The notes: generated by a model not told the origin, from the sequence alone. DNA of 6,780 nt from Microcaldota archaeon (GCA_021791075.1 JAJYXH010000033.1:1-6780); one strand, 5' to 3'. Shown: positions 1 to 6,047, counted from the stretch's first letter. Program-made: numbers and translations.

Positions 1-1
1 T

Positions 2-172
2 GTCAGCGAGAGGCCGAAGCAGATAGAGAAGATAGAGATAAGCGACGACGATGTCAAGCTCGCCAGGGAGCAGTCGGGAGTCGGGGACGATGATGCCGTA
101 AGGAAGGCTCTCGAGGAGTCGAACGGCAACATCGCCGAGGCCATACTGAAGCTCAAGGGCGGAGAGCAGTAG
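2..172 (+). CDS. nac: Nascent polypeptide-associated complex protein (archaeal NAC), C-terminal UBA domain, 5'-truncated
   Basis: The gene enters from the left edge; 56 residues and a TAG stop are visible. NAC binds nascent chains at the ribosome exit site, and the archaeal protein is a homodimer of alpha-type subunits. The visible part fits the C-terminal UBA domain: an acidic lead-in (EISDDDVKLA), then EQSGVGDDDAVRKAL, then NGNIAEAILKL, which is the three-helix UBA pattern of archaeal NAC (family knowledge). The NAC beta-barrel would lie off the window. The last 20 bp overlap the 3' end of the convergent HerA-type gene, so any terminator must lie inside that gene; I see no T-run. UBA domains also occur elsewhere, for example in EF-Ts, but the 'NGNIAEAILKLKGGEQ' ending directly before the stop is typical of NAC. 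Confidence 0.85.
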   Translation, partial: VSERPKQIEKIEISDDDVKLAREQSGVGDDDAVRKALEESNGNIAEAILKLKGGEQ

Positions 173-1802
173 CATCTCCTTGTATCAGATTCTGCGCGGA
201 GCTCTCATTCAGGAATCCGGAGATCGAGATGATCGTCGCCCCCTTTATCGAAGAGTACTCGTCCACCTTGCCGTTGTTCACTATCACCAAGACGTGGGCG
301 TAGAGCACGCCCCTCTTCGTTATCATCTCCTGTGTGCTCTCTATCCTCTTCATCCCGGTCTCGTACTCCACCGCGATCCTCTTCCCATCCGAGACGGCAA
401 TGAGATCGGGCCCGTAGGAGCTGTTGTATACAGAGCACTTTATTCCAATGTGTTCGAGGTGCCTCCTTATCACCTCTACGCACACATCATGCTCCGCCGA
501 GTTTCTTCTCATCGAGATGTACCACGGGCCGTCGTACCTGGACCAGCACTCCACGTCATACCTTGAGATAGTATCATTCTTTACCATCTCATCGAGCTTC
601 CTGTCGACTTCAATCCTCCGGAGCCCCGTCTTTCCTATCTCCTCGCGTATCTCGGCCAGAGGCCTTCCGTGCCTGGAAAGCTTGATTATCTCGTATGAGA
701 TACAGGCCTTCTCGCCAACGCTCTTGTCGAACCGGGCTATGAAGGGGTTGCGTTCAGCCGAGTCCATCACCACCGCGCTGCCCCTGCCGAGGGACCGTAT
801 CGCCTTCTTTACCTCGGCAAACCTGTTCAGTTCGTTGCCCCCTGCTATGAGGTTCGCCAGGTAGTTCAGCTCCTCCGGCTCCCTCTGGTAGAAGGAGATG
901 AAGAGCGATGCGTTGGTGCGTATCTCGGACTCAACGCTCTTCGCCCTCTGCGCCATCGCCACTATCCCTATCCCGTACTTCCTCCCCTCTGCGGCTATCC
1001 TTCCAGCAACAGACTTCTGCCCTAGCTTCTCCGCCTCGTCGATAACTATGTAGAGTCGTTCGCCCTCCTTCCTCTCCGAAGAGAGCATTCGGGAGTAGAC
1101 CTTTCTAAGGAAGCCCTCTATGTACACGGACTGCGACTCGTTCGTGTGCAGGCCGGAGAGCAGGAAGATGCTGTTGCCCGACATGACCCTCTCCATCTCA
1201 GTGCTCCTGGAGAATGCGCCGGTGTCTATGAGCGATAGCCTTCTTGACAACCCATCGAGTATCCTCGTCTCTGCTGTTCCGGCGTGCTTCTTGAAGATGT
1301 TCATCGTGTACAGCAGATCGTGGATGTTCGGCACCCTGCCGAGGTTGCCCATCCTAGTATAGGTGAACATTATGCACCGGTAGAGCTCGTACCCCTGGAC
1401 CTCCCCGAGCCTGAAGATCCTCTTGAACATGTTCGTCAGCTCGTTCGCCCTCTCCTTCTCGCTCACCCCATCGAGCTCGAATATGTTTATGCCGTTGTAA
1501 GCGGCATCGTAGACCTCCGCTCCTATCGACTCCGCTATGCCGAGGTACTCGTTGTGCGGGTCTAGTATCGCCACCCTCGCTCCTTTGCTCGCCATCTCCC
1601 TCACCATGATCTTGCATGCGTTCGACTTCCCGCTCCCGCTCTCTCCGACTATGACTACGTGGGGATTCATCCTCATGCCAAGCCCGAGCTCCATCCTCTG
1701 GAACCTTGTCTCCTTCCAGTGCCACGAGGGCTTGTCCGTATAGGCCCTCCTTATGCGGAGCCTTCTGGTCACGTCTCCGATTCCTGTATGTGCATCCCCC
1801 AT
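153..1802 (-). CDS. HerA/FtsK-superfamily ATPase fused to winged-helix-like and PD-(D/E)XK nuclease-like domains
   Basis: 549 residues from the ATG at 1802. Residues ~45-365 form a HerA/VirB4-type motor: Walker A GESGSGKSN (53-61, K59), an LDPHNEY strand (80-86), Walker B LYIVIDEA (D255, E256), and an AQR motif (~284-286) like the HerA 'QRP' segment. HerA-family proteins are hexameric DNA pumps; archaeal HerA works with the NurA nuclease in end resection. Residues ~370-435 look like a winged helix (RPLAEIREEIGKTGLRRIEVDRKL). Residues ~440-525 resemble a PD-(D/E)XK fold: GPDLIAV (D466) followed by IAVEYETG (E479, E481). A fused nuclease could replace NurA; that is inference. Start choice: a TATA-like box (1823-1832) is centred ~26 bp before ATG 1802, fitting a leaderless mRNA. 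ATGs at 1844 and 1877 and a TTG at 1913 are alternatives, but they lie in AT-rich DNA that looks non-coding. It could instead be a mobile-element or conjugation ATPase. Confidence 0.85.
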   Translation of the reverse strand: MGDAHTGIGDVTRRLRIRRAYTDKPSWHWKETRFQRMELGLGMRMNPHVVIVGESGSGKSNACKIMVREMASKGARVAILDPHNEYLGIAESIGAEVYDAAYNGINIFELDGVSEKERANELTNMFKRIFRLGEVQGYELYRCIMFTYTRMGNLGRVPNIHDLLYTMNIFKKHAGTAETRILDGLSRRLSLIDTGAFSRSTEMERVMSGNSIFLLSGLHTNESQSVYIEGFLRKVYSRMLSSERKEGERLYIVIDEAEKLGQKSVAGRIAAEGRKYGIGIVAMAQRAKSVESEIRTNASLFISFYQREPEELNYLANLIAGGNELNRFAEVKKAIRSLGRGSAVVMDSAERNPFIARFDKSVGEKACISYEIIKLSRHGRPLAEIREEIGKTGLRRIEVDRKLDEMVKNDTISRYDVECWSRYDGPWYISMRRNSAEHDVCVEVIRRHLEHIGIKCSVYNSSYGPDLIAVSDGKRIAVEYETGMKRIESTQEMITKRGVLYAHVLVIVNNGKVDEYSSIKGATIISISGFLNESSAQNLIQGDATALRP

Positions 1803-1822
1803 TCCAATCGCGTTTCTCAGCA

Positions 1823-1832
1823 TATTATAAAT
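1823..1832 (-). promoter_or_regulatory. TATA box for the HerA-type ATPase gene
   Basis: On the minus strand this reads ATTTATAATA. Its centre is about 26 bp upstream of the ATG at 1802, the usual archaeal TATA-to-start distance, so transcription would begin at or next to the start codon. This supports 1802 as the start. A further TATA-like run farther upstream (TATTTAAAG, near 1918-1926) could serve a longer form. Confidence 0.5.
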
Positions 1833-1916
1833 TCTACCAATCATATTATCGCCAATGTATCGTCGTATAAGTAACATAATAACAAAAATATGTAAATAAT
1901 TGTAAAAATCCAAGAA

Positions 1917-1927
1917 GCTTTAAATAG
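1917..1927 (+). promoter_or_regulatory. TATA box for the small membrane protein gene
   Basis: GCTTTAAATAG is a good archaeal TATA-like sequence. A start site about 25 bp on (~1948) would leave a leader of roughly 12 nt that contains the Shine-Dalgarno GGTGAG (1952-1957), just before the ATG at 1961. The TTTAAA core is symmetric and could also serve the divergent gene. Confidence 0.55.
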
Positions 1928-1960
1928 GAGCCAAGCCTATACCCCACTATCGGTGAGGAG

Positions 1961-2158
1961 ATGAATAGGGAAAAGAGATCATCCAAGTTGCCATTCGGCG
2001 CGTCGGCTCTGATAGTATTCGGATATCTGGGGTTCGTTGTCTCTATAGCAACGGTAATGGCAACCGCATTCGGGGTAATAGGAAGCGCAGCGATCTTCCC
2101 GCTGCTCGTCACGTCGTTCGCGGCACTCGCACTTGGAGGAATAGTCCAGGCGGTATAA
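1961..2158 (+). CDS. Small two-helix membrane protein, unknown function
   Basis: 65 residues. A basic, polar N-terminus (MNREKRSSK) is followed by two hydrophobic segments, about residues 15-40 and 43-64, rich in Ala, Val, Gly and Ile, with a short Gly/Ser turn between them. The likely topology is a hairpin with both ends inside, by the positive-inside rule. No family is recognised and no catalytic residues are seen. It has its own TATA box, and GGTGAG lies 3-4 nt before the ATG. It stands alone: the next plus-strand signals are a short T-run and inverted repeats starting at its stop codon. It diverges from the HerA-type gene across an AT-rich gap of about 158 bp. Confidence 0.65.
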   Translation: MNREKRSSKLPFGASALIVFGYLGFVVSIATVMATAFGVIGSAAIFPLLVTSFAALALGGIVQAV

Positions 2159-2186
2159 GCTTTTTATACCCTTGAACAAGGTTATA
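2152..2186. repeat. Nested inverted repeats: GGTATAA/TTATACC and a 22-bp imperfect palindrome
   Basis: GGTATAA (2152-2158) and TTATACC (2164-2170) form a perfect 7-bp inverted repeat around GCTTT. TTATACC is also the left arm of a 22-bp palindrome (2165-2186) with core CCTTGAACAAGG and a single mismatched pair. The two hairpins share one arm, so they exclude each other. With TTTTT at 2161-2165, the first could end transcription of the small membrane gene. The second sits just upstream of a TATA box (2192-2200) and looks like an operator. Confidence 0.45.
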
Positions 2187-2191
2187 GACAA

Positions 2192-2200
2192 GATTTATAA
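2192..2200 (+). promoter_or_regulatory. Orphan TATA box in the 2159-2311 gap
   Basis: GATTTATAA is a strong TATA-like sequence with no clear gene behind it. A start near 2222 would give a short transcript holding a 14-codon frame (ATG 2232 to TAA 2274) and then A10. It may drive a small RNA or be fortuitous. Confidence 0.3.
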
Positions 2201-2265
2201 ATGAGAACAGTCACAAAAATAAGTGAAGTCAATGTCGGGATCCAACAGACGTAATGGAGAGAGGT

Positions 2266-2293
2266 GTGCGCCTTAATCAAAAAAAAAACGCAC
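2266..2293 (-). terminator. T10 terminator of the Lrp-like gene, with flanking inverted repeat
   Basis: On the minus strand ten consecutive T (2288-2279) begin 23 nt after the stop codon of the double-Lrp gene. Archaeal transcription commonly ends at such T-runs. GTGCG/CGCAC arms (2293-2289 and 2270-2266) enclose the run, so the T stretch lies in a hairpin loop rather than after a hairpin as in bacterial terminators. TTAATC also occurs twice (2273-2278, 2296-2301). Confidence 0.6.
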
Positions 2294-2311
2294 GGTTAAT
2301 CTTATTGCGCT

Positions 2312-3715
2312 CTAAATCTTGCCGAGATCTATCTCTTCAGGCACCATACTCTCCTTCTGCTCTTCGTATACCTCCCTGCGCATGGGTTCTATGGTCTTAT
2401 AGATCTGAACCAGCCTCTGGTACTGCACGGAGTACGCCTTGTCGAATCTCCTGAAGCAGAACGAGCCAAGCACGACCTCCGTGACTATAAGCATCTTGTT
2501 CTCGATCCCGTCAACGTTCCTGTCAAGGTAGTCGATGACGCTCTGTACCGATCCATCTGCAAATACCGGCATTATGAACATGACGCACGAGGGCACCTGT
2601 ATATCGCTCACAAGTGCGTACTTGTTGACCACTTCCGAGTCCCTTATCACCTCGCTGGTCAGGTTTACCCTTGTCTCCTCAAGCTTCTTTCCGTTGAAGA
2701 TGTTTGCTAGTATAACCGCATTGTACTTGATGTTGAGGTTCTCCAGGCTCACCGTGATCCTCTTCAGTATGCCCTTCTTTCTCAGCTTGTAGTACGAATA
2801 GAGTGCGGCCCCGCTATCGTATCCGTGTATTCTGTCAATCTCCGCAAAGTCAACCGCTCCGTTCCCATTGAGCTCGATGAGAACCTCCGCATCCCTTGAC
2901 GTCAACTCGTCGCTCTGCGGCTGCGGCCTCTCCCTGCTCCTGTTCCAGACCCTCATCCTCAGCACGTCCGTTGCGGCGTGCCTCAGCGGTATGAAGCCAT
3001 AGTCATTGAATGCCGTGGTCGTGTACCACCTCGACGTGTACTTGTTGAGCGCGCTCTCGGTCTGCATCTTTCGCATAAAGTAAGCCACGTCCCTTGCATT
3101 CTCCGCGATGAAATAGACCACCATGTCGTACTCCCCGCTGGTCATCAGGACAAGCTGCACTCCGGCCTCAGCCTCCATCACCTGCCGTATCTCGGTGACT
3201 CCGGGCTTCTTGTCGATGAACTTGACAAGCGTTATGTAAGAGAGGTACCCGAGCTTCTCCATGTCTATCTCGGCGAGATACCGTATCCCGTATCTCTTCG
3301 TGAGGTGCTTCACCCTGTTGTAGGCCGTATTCTTCGTCATTCCGGCAAGCCTTCCAAGAAATGCATAGGTTGCCCTTCCGTTCATGCTGAGCGCGGTAAG
3401 GAGCTTCAGGTCCTGATCATCCGGAACCTGGATTTCTGCAGCCTCAGGACGGACCGAGTTTGCCTCAGCCTCTTCTGGCTTGGTCACCTCCGCGTACCTG
3501 GGCTTCCTGTGGTTCGCCTCGACGAACTCTCCACCCGGAAGTATCCTTCCCAGATAGTGCGTTATCTTCTTCGCCCTCTTCCTAACGGGATCGTACCTCC
3601 CCACGGACTCGAAGACGCAGAACAGGCCTTTTATGACCTTGACCTCCACGTAGTGCTCATGCTTCTTCTTCAGTGAGAGCAGAGTCTTTCGCACCTTGCG
3701 CGGAATCCTTGCCAT
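2312..3715 (-). CDS. Tandem Lrp/AsnC-like transcriptional regulator with extra basic N-terminal domain
   Basis: 467 residues, about three times a normal Lrp/AsnC protein. Residues 1-75 are basic and contain HYVEVKVIKGLFCVFESVGR and ITHYLGRILPGG; this small beta pattern recalls the N-terminal part of some DDE transposases, a weak resemblance. A charged linker (75-98) follows. Unit one has an AsnC-type helix-turn-helix (~101-146; FLGRLAGMTKNTAYNRVKHL) and an RAM-like ligand/oligomer domain (~150-240; TSGEYDMVVYF resembles the conserved 'G-x-Y-D' strand). Unit two has a second helix-turn-helix (~271-319, more diverged) and an RAM-like domain (~320-415). The tail (~415-467) is helical and acidic. 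It is probably a DNA-binding regulator, possibly amino-acid responsive; ligand and targets are unknown. The ATG at 3715 has a TATA-like sequence ~23 bp upstream and no Shine-Dalgarno, so it is likely leaderless. A T10 terminator follows. Confidence 0.75.
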   Translation of the reverse strand: MARIPRKVRKTLLSLKKKHEHYVEVKVIKGLFCVFESVGRYDPVRKRAKKITHYLGRILPGGEFVEANHRKPRYAEVTKPEEAEANSVRPEAAEIQVPDDQDLKLLTALSMNGRATYAFLGRLAGMTKNTAYNRVKHLTKRYGIRYLAEIDMEKLGYLSYITLVKFIDKKPGVTEIRQVMEAEAGVQLVLMTSGEYDMVVYFIAENARDVAYFMRKMQTESALNKYTSRWYTTTAFNDYGFIPLRHAATDVLRMRVWNRSRERPQPQSDELTSRDAEVLIELNGNGAVDFAEIDRIHGYDSGAALYSYYKLRKKGILKRITVSLENLNIKYNAVILANIFNGKKLEETRVNLTSEVIRDSEVVNKYALVSDIQVPSCVMFIMPVFADGSVQSVIDYLDRNVDGIENKMLIVTEVVLGSFCFRRFDKAYSVQYQRLVQIYKTIEPMRREVYEEQKESMVPEEIDLGKI

Positions 3716-3730
3716 ATGCTACACTATGGG

Positions 3731-3743
3731 TAAATATCTATAA
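3731..3743 (-). promoter_or_regulatory. TATA box of the Lrp-like gene
   Basis: On the minus strand this reads TTATAGATATTTA, centred roughly 23 bp before the ATG at 3715, suggesting a leaderless mRNA. The surrounding 3716-3827 gap holds nothing else I can call: the motif ATGGGTAAA occurs twice (near 3725 and 3782), and TGCTA...TATGG faces CCATAGCA imperfectly across the TATA box. Either could be a binding site for autoregulation. Confidence 0.45.
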
Positions 3744-3827
3744 GAAGCCATAGCATCGTTACTGTTTTACGAGGGATAATGATGGGTAAACAATCATGTG
3801 TCTATAAATGTCTTTACTAGTGCCTTA

Positions 3828-4658
3828 TCATTCGTAGAGCTTCCTGAGGAGCTCCATCTCCTCGTTCTCCTCCAGCTCCGGATTCGGTGGGGTCTCTAGT
3901 ATCAGTATCTTGCTCGTTATCTTCCTGTTCTTCATGATGGTTGCAAAGCCCTCCTTGCCAACGTATCCCCGTCCGATGTTGTCGTGCCTGTCCTTCCCGG
4001 ATCCGAGCCCGAACTTCGCGTCGTTCATGTGGAACGCATGGACCTTCTCCAGGCCAAGATCCCTGTCGATCTCGTCCCAGGTCCGTTGAACCCGTATGTC
4101 ATATCCCGCGGCGAAGAGGTGGCACGTGTCAAGGCAGAAGCCCAGTCTTCCCTTCTTTGCAAGCGACGAGCTCTCGTAGATCTCGATCAGGTCTTCCAGC
4201 TTCGCGCCTATGCTGTTCGCGTGGCCGGCCTGGTTCTCAAGCAGGACCGTTACGCTGCCTAGGCTTCCCGATGCATCCTCAAGCGCATTGACAACATTCT
4301 CGAGCCCGGTCTTCCTCCCCTTCCCGAGATGGCTTCCGAGGTGCGTTATGAGGTACTTGATCCCAAGGGAATCGCAGATACCGAGATTCTCCTGAAACGA
4401 GAGGATGGACTTCCTGTACGTCTCCTCGTTTGTAGAGCCAAGGTTCGGGAGGTACGGCATGTGGCACACCGGGAGTATGTCAAGCCGCTCGGCCTTCTCG
4501 CGGAAGTCCCTGACGACGCTGGAGATCGGACTCTTGGTCTCCCATCCCCTAGGATTCGTCACGAAGATTTGCATCGCGGTGCAGCCTATCGCGGCCCCGC
4601 GGTCGAATGCGAGATCGAGGCTTCCCGCAATAGAGAGGTGATAGCCTATCCTGAGCAT
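3828..4658 (-). CDS. nfo: Endonuclease IV (AP endonuclease family 2)
   Basis: 276 residues, full length for the family. It cuts the backbone 5' to abasic sites in base excision repair, using three metal ions (usually Zn) in a TIM barrel. All expected ligands can be placed by comparison with the E. coli enzyme: H66 (CHMPYL), H106 (THLGSH), E141 (LLENQAG), D177 and H180 (CLDTCH), H210 (FHMNDAK), D223 and H225 (GKDRHDNIG), and E255 (LETPP). The N-terminal GYHLSIAGS matches the usual start of the family. No key residue is missing, so it should be active. The ATG at 4658 lies ~26 bp after a TATA box with no Shine-Dalgarno, so the mRNA is probably leaderless and independent of the zinc-ribbon gene 57 bp upstream. 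The product is cytosolic. Confidence 0.95.
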   Translation of the reverse strand: MLRIGYHLSIAGSLDLAFDRGAAIGCTAMQIFVTNPRGWETKSPISSVVRDFREKAERLDILPVCHMPYLPNLGSTNEETYRKSILSFQENLGICDSLGIKYLITHLGSHLGKGRKTGLENVVNALEDASGSLGSVTVLLENQAGHANSIGAKLEDLIEIYESSSLAKKGRLGFCLDTCHLFAAGYDIRVQRTWDEIDRDLGLEKVHAFHMNDAKFGLGSGKDRHDNIGRGYVGKEGFATIMKNRKITSKILILETPPNPELEENEEMELLRKLYE

Positions 4659-4679
4659 GAAGATGAATGGACATATTCC

Positions 4680-4687
4680 ATATATAA
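4680..4687 (-). promoter_or_regulatory. TATA box of the endonuclease IV gene
   Basis: On the minus strand TTATATAT is centred ~26 bp before the ATG at 4658. This is the best-spaced TATA in the window and points to a leaderless message for the repair enzyme, separate from the operon upstream. Confidence 0.6.
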
Positions 4688-4715
4688 TGATTATCAGCCA
4701 GGCCTGCGGGTGCGG

Positions 4716-4862
4716 CTACCAGAACCAGCCCTTGTCGTTGCAGTCGAGCTGCAGTCCGCAGTTCCCGCAGACAAGATGGCACTCCTGCATGTTGGCCATC
4801 ACGCTGCCGCACCCCGGGCAGAGGAAGCGATCCTCTTTAGGAACCCGGTTATTCGTGGCCAT
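4716..4862 (-). CDS. Small zinc-ribbon protein
   Basis: 48 residues. C15-P-G-C18 and C32-G-N-C35 are two CxxC knuckles that should bind one zinc; C28 and C41 are extra cysteines. The C-terminus is NDKGWFW. The spacing and the 'ECHLVCGNCG..LDC' pattern recall the C-terminal zinc ribbon of class II ribonucleotide reductases and similar stand-alone archaeal ribbons, but no parent enzyme is present. The role could be nucleic-acid or protein binding; I cannot say which. The ATG at 4862 lies within the last codons of the upstream 198-residue gene (14-bp overlap), with GAGGGT about 8 nt ahead, so translation is probably coupled. The same frame is open farther upstream, but that part only shadows the neighbouring gene. 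Confidence 0.7.
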   Translation of the reverse strand: MATNNRVPKEDRFLCPGCGSVMANMQECHLVCGNCGLQLDCNDKGWFW

Positions 4863-5445
4863 GCGTGTGACCCTCGTGCTTCCTGTCCACTCGGTCAAGA
4901 GTCTCCTCAAGGACCTGCATCTCGTCGTTGGAGAGGGCATCGCTCTCCGAGAACTTCTTGCTCGAGAGGACGAAATCAAGGGCGTCGGCCCTTCCTCCGT
5001 CGAGGGAGGCGCTCTTGACCATCACGTCGACGGGATCTTTCAGCGCGGAGTATACTCCGGTGTCGTCGGCCCATGTGCCGAAGACCCTGCTGAAGTGCAT
5101 GAGCATGTCTATCGCGTCGATCGACATCAGGAACCTTCTCAGGGCCTCGCCTCTCGCTATTACCTCGGGATCGGTTATCTCCCCATTCCTCTCCTTCTCC
5201 AGGTAACCAGAGTACTGGCTGCGTATCTCCTCGACCCTAGCTATGAGCTGTCCGATCATGAAGAGGTCCTGCTCGAGCTCCTGCCCCTTGTCAGGAAGAG
5301 CCGCTATGTAGCCCTTTATGTCAATCCTCTTCTCCTTCATCTCGAGCTTCAGCAGGTCGATGGCCTCGAGTATCAGCTCGTCCTTCGCCCTCGTTAGCAT
5401 GTCCTCGCACTTCAGCCATGCCGGCACTCCGTCGCTCTTCTCCAT
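4849..5445 (-). CDS. Helical protein with His-rich C-terminal tail, unknown function
   Basis: 198 residues, no family recognised. The sequence is almost wholly helix-forming and rich in Glu, Lys, Leu, Asp and Ile, with heptad-like stretches (about residues 20-45 and 55-90) that may form coiled coil. There is no signal peptide or membrane segment, so it is likely cytosolic. The last residues, KHEGHTHGHE, place four His among acidic residues and could bind Ni, Zn or Co. The zinc-ribbon gene begins inside its last codons, so the two are probably co-expressed and may act together (inference). The ATG at 5445 follows GGTG about 5-9 nt upstream and a TATA-like sequence (5481-5493) about 42 bp upstream, implying a short leader. 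Codon use matches its neighbours. Confidence 0.7.
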   Translation of the reverse strand: MEKSDGVPAWLKCEDMLTRAKDELILEAIDLLKLEMKEKRIDIKGYIAALPDKGQELEQDLFMIGQLIARVEEIRSQYSGYLEKERNGEITDPEVIARGEALRRFLMSIDAIDMLMHFSRVFGTWADDTGVYSALKDPVDVMVKSASLDGGRADALDFVLSSKKFSESDALSNDEMQVLEETLDRVDRKHEGHTHGHE

Positions 5446-5480
5446 AAATGTGACACCGTTACAGTAGTAAGCTCAGTTCA

Positions 5481-5493
5481 GATTTTTAATAGG
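5481..5493. promoter_or_regulatory. AT-rich element of a divergent promoter
   Basis: GATTTTTAATAGG lies between two divergent genes. On the minus strand it reads CCTATTAAAAATC, with a predicted start near 5461 and a short leader to the ATG at 5445. On the plus strand it could give a start near 5511 ahead of the gene beginning at ~5553. One box may serve both, or each may use an overlapping version. Confidence 0.4.
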
Positions 5494-5552
5494 ATACACT
5501 GTCTTGGACAAGGCATAAACAGGCGGCAAGCCAGATATGGATATTGGATTCT

Positions 5553-5879
5553 ATGTCGGTAAGCGGGAGAGCCAACCCGATAATGCGGTCGATGAAGGCC
5601 GAGGTCAGCTACGAGACCTTCCTACTGTATGGCCTGACAAGGGACGGGAAGGCGAAGAGGTTATTCGACCTGGCCAGGCGGGATGAGGATGCGGTCAAGC
5701 AGGTCGTCTACAGCGGCATGGGTATGTCGCTCGTCTATGCAACGAACGGAAAATCCGCGGAGCAACTTGTCAAGGAAAGCTGCGAGAGGCCTATAGACCA
5801 GTTTCTCAAGATGCTCCGAAGAGAGAGAATAACTCCCGACTGGCCCGCGGCCTTCGAGATAACAAACTATCACATGTAG
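5553..5879 (+). CDS. Conserved-looking protein of unknown function
   Basis: 108 residues from the ATG at 5553. The central part (SYETFLLYGLTRDGKAKRLFDLARRDEDAVKQVVYSG, shown in pieces: YETFLLYGL, KRLFDLARRDEDAV) is mixed hydrophobic and charged and clearly protein-like. A basic helix follows (DQFLKMLRRERI). No known domain, signal peptide or membrane helix is seen. The start is uncertain: TTG 5544 and ATGs at 5583 and 5592 are in frame, none has a strong Shine-Dalgarno, and the N-terminal ~15 residues look poorly ordered. It is transcribed from the divergent promoter shared with the 198-residue gene. It ends in TAG, after which the same frame stays open for a further 55 codons. A convergent gene ends 38 bp downstream. 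Confidence 0.6.
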   Translation: MSVSGRANPIMRSMKAEVSYETFLLYGLTRDGKAKRLFDLARRDEDAVKQVVYSGMGMSLVYATNGKSAEQLVKESCERPIDQFLKMLRRERITPDWPAAFEITNYHM

Positions 5880-5891
5880 CTTGCAAACGAC

Positions 5892-6047
5892 ATGATACGT
5901 TTTCCATTAACATCAGGTCACCGCCTCTCCGGAGGCCTCGAACTCAACCTGAGGGACGTCATCTGGAACGGGTGGGAGGAACTAAGGCCAAAGGTTCCGA
6001 TGAGCATAGGGATACTTATGGGATTCCAGTCGCCGAAGTATCTCTGA
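5892..6047 (+). CDS. Possible small ORF in frame after the TAG of the preceding gene
   Basis: 51 codons from the ATG at 5892 to the TGA at 6045. The translation (LNLRDVIWNGWEELRP, then PMSIGILMGF) has a natural mix of charged and hydrophobic residues. It shares its frame with the gene ending at 5879, so the two are separated only by the TAG and four codons. Against it: there is no Shine-Dalgarno, and it lies mostly antisense to the tail of the minus-strand gene with third codon positions aligned, a phase that readily makes open shadows. It may be a real small gene, the displaced end of the upstream protein, or chance. Confidence 0.25.
   Translation: MIRFPLTSGHRLSGGLELNLRDVIWNGWEELRPKVPMSIGILMGFQSPKYL

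Noticed and set aside
180..1743. Several plus-strand open frames of 65-150 codons
   Set aside because: They lie antisense to the HerA-type gene, whose Walker motifs fix the real frame; the translations are low in coherent motifs.
2978..3676. A 232-codon plus-strand open frame
   Set aside because: Antisense to the Lrp-like gene, which has recognisable HTH and RAM-like patterns and a proper TATA and terminator. The long frame reflects the codon bias of the real gene.
4863..4979. N-terminal extension of the zinc-ribbon frame to an upstream ATG at 4979
   Set aside because: The added residues are Ser/Arg-rich shadow of the 198-residue gene; the ATG at 4862 has a ribosome binding site and gives a compact zinc ribbon.
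4329..5397. Two plus-strand frames of 229 and 246 codons
   Set aside because: Antisense to endonuclease IV, the zinc ribbon and the 198-residue gene. No start signals and no recognisable domains.
5537..5686. Alternative plus-strand frame starting ATGGATATTGG at 5537
   Set aside because: About 49 codons, poorly protein-like after the first ten, and overlaps the better frame in another phase. A frameshift near the gene start cannot be fully excluded.
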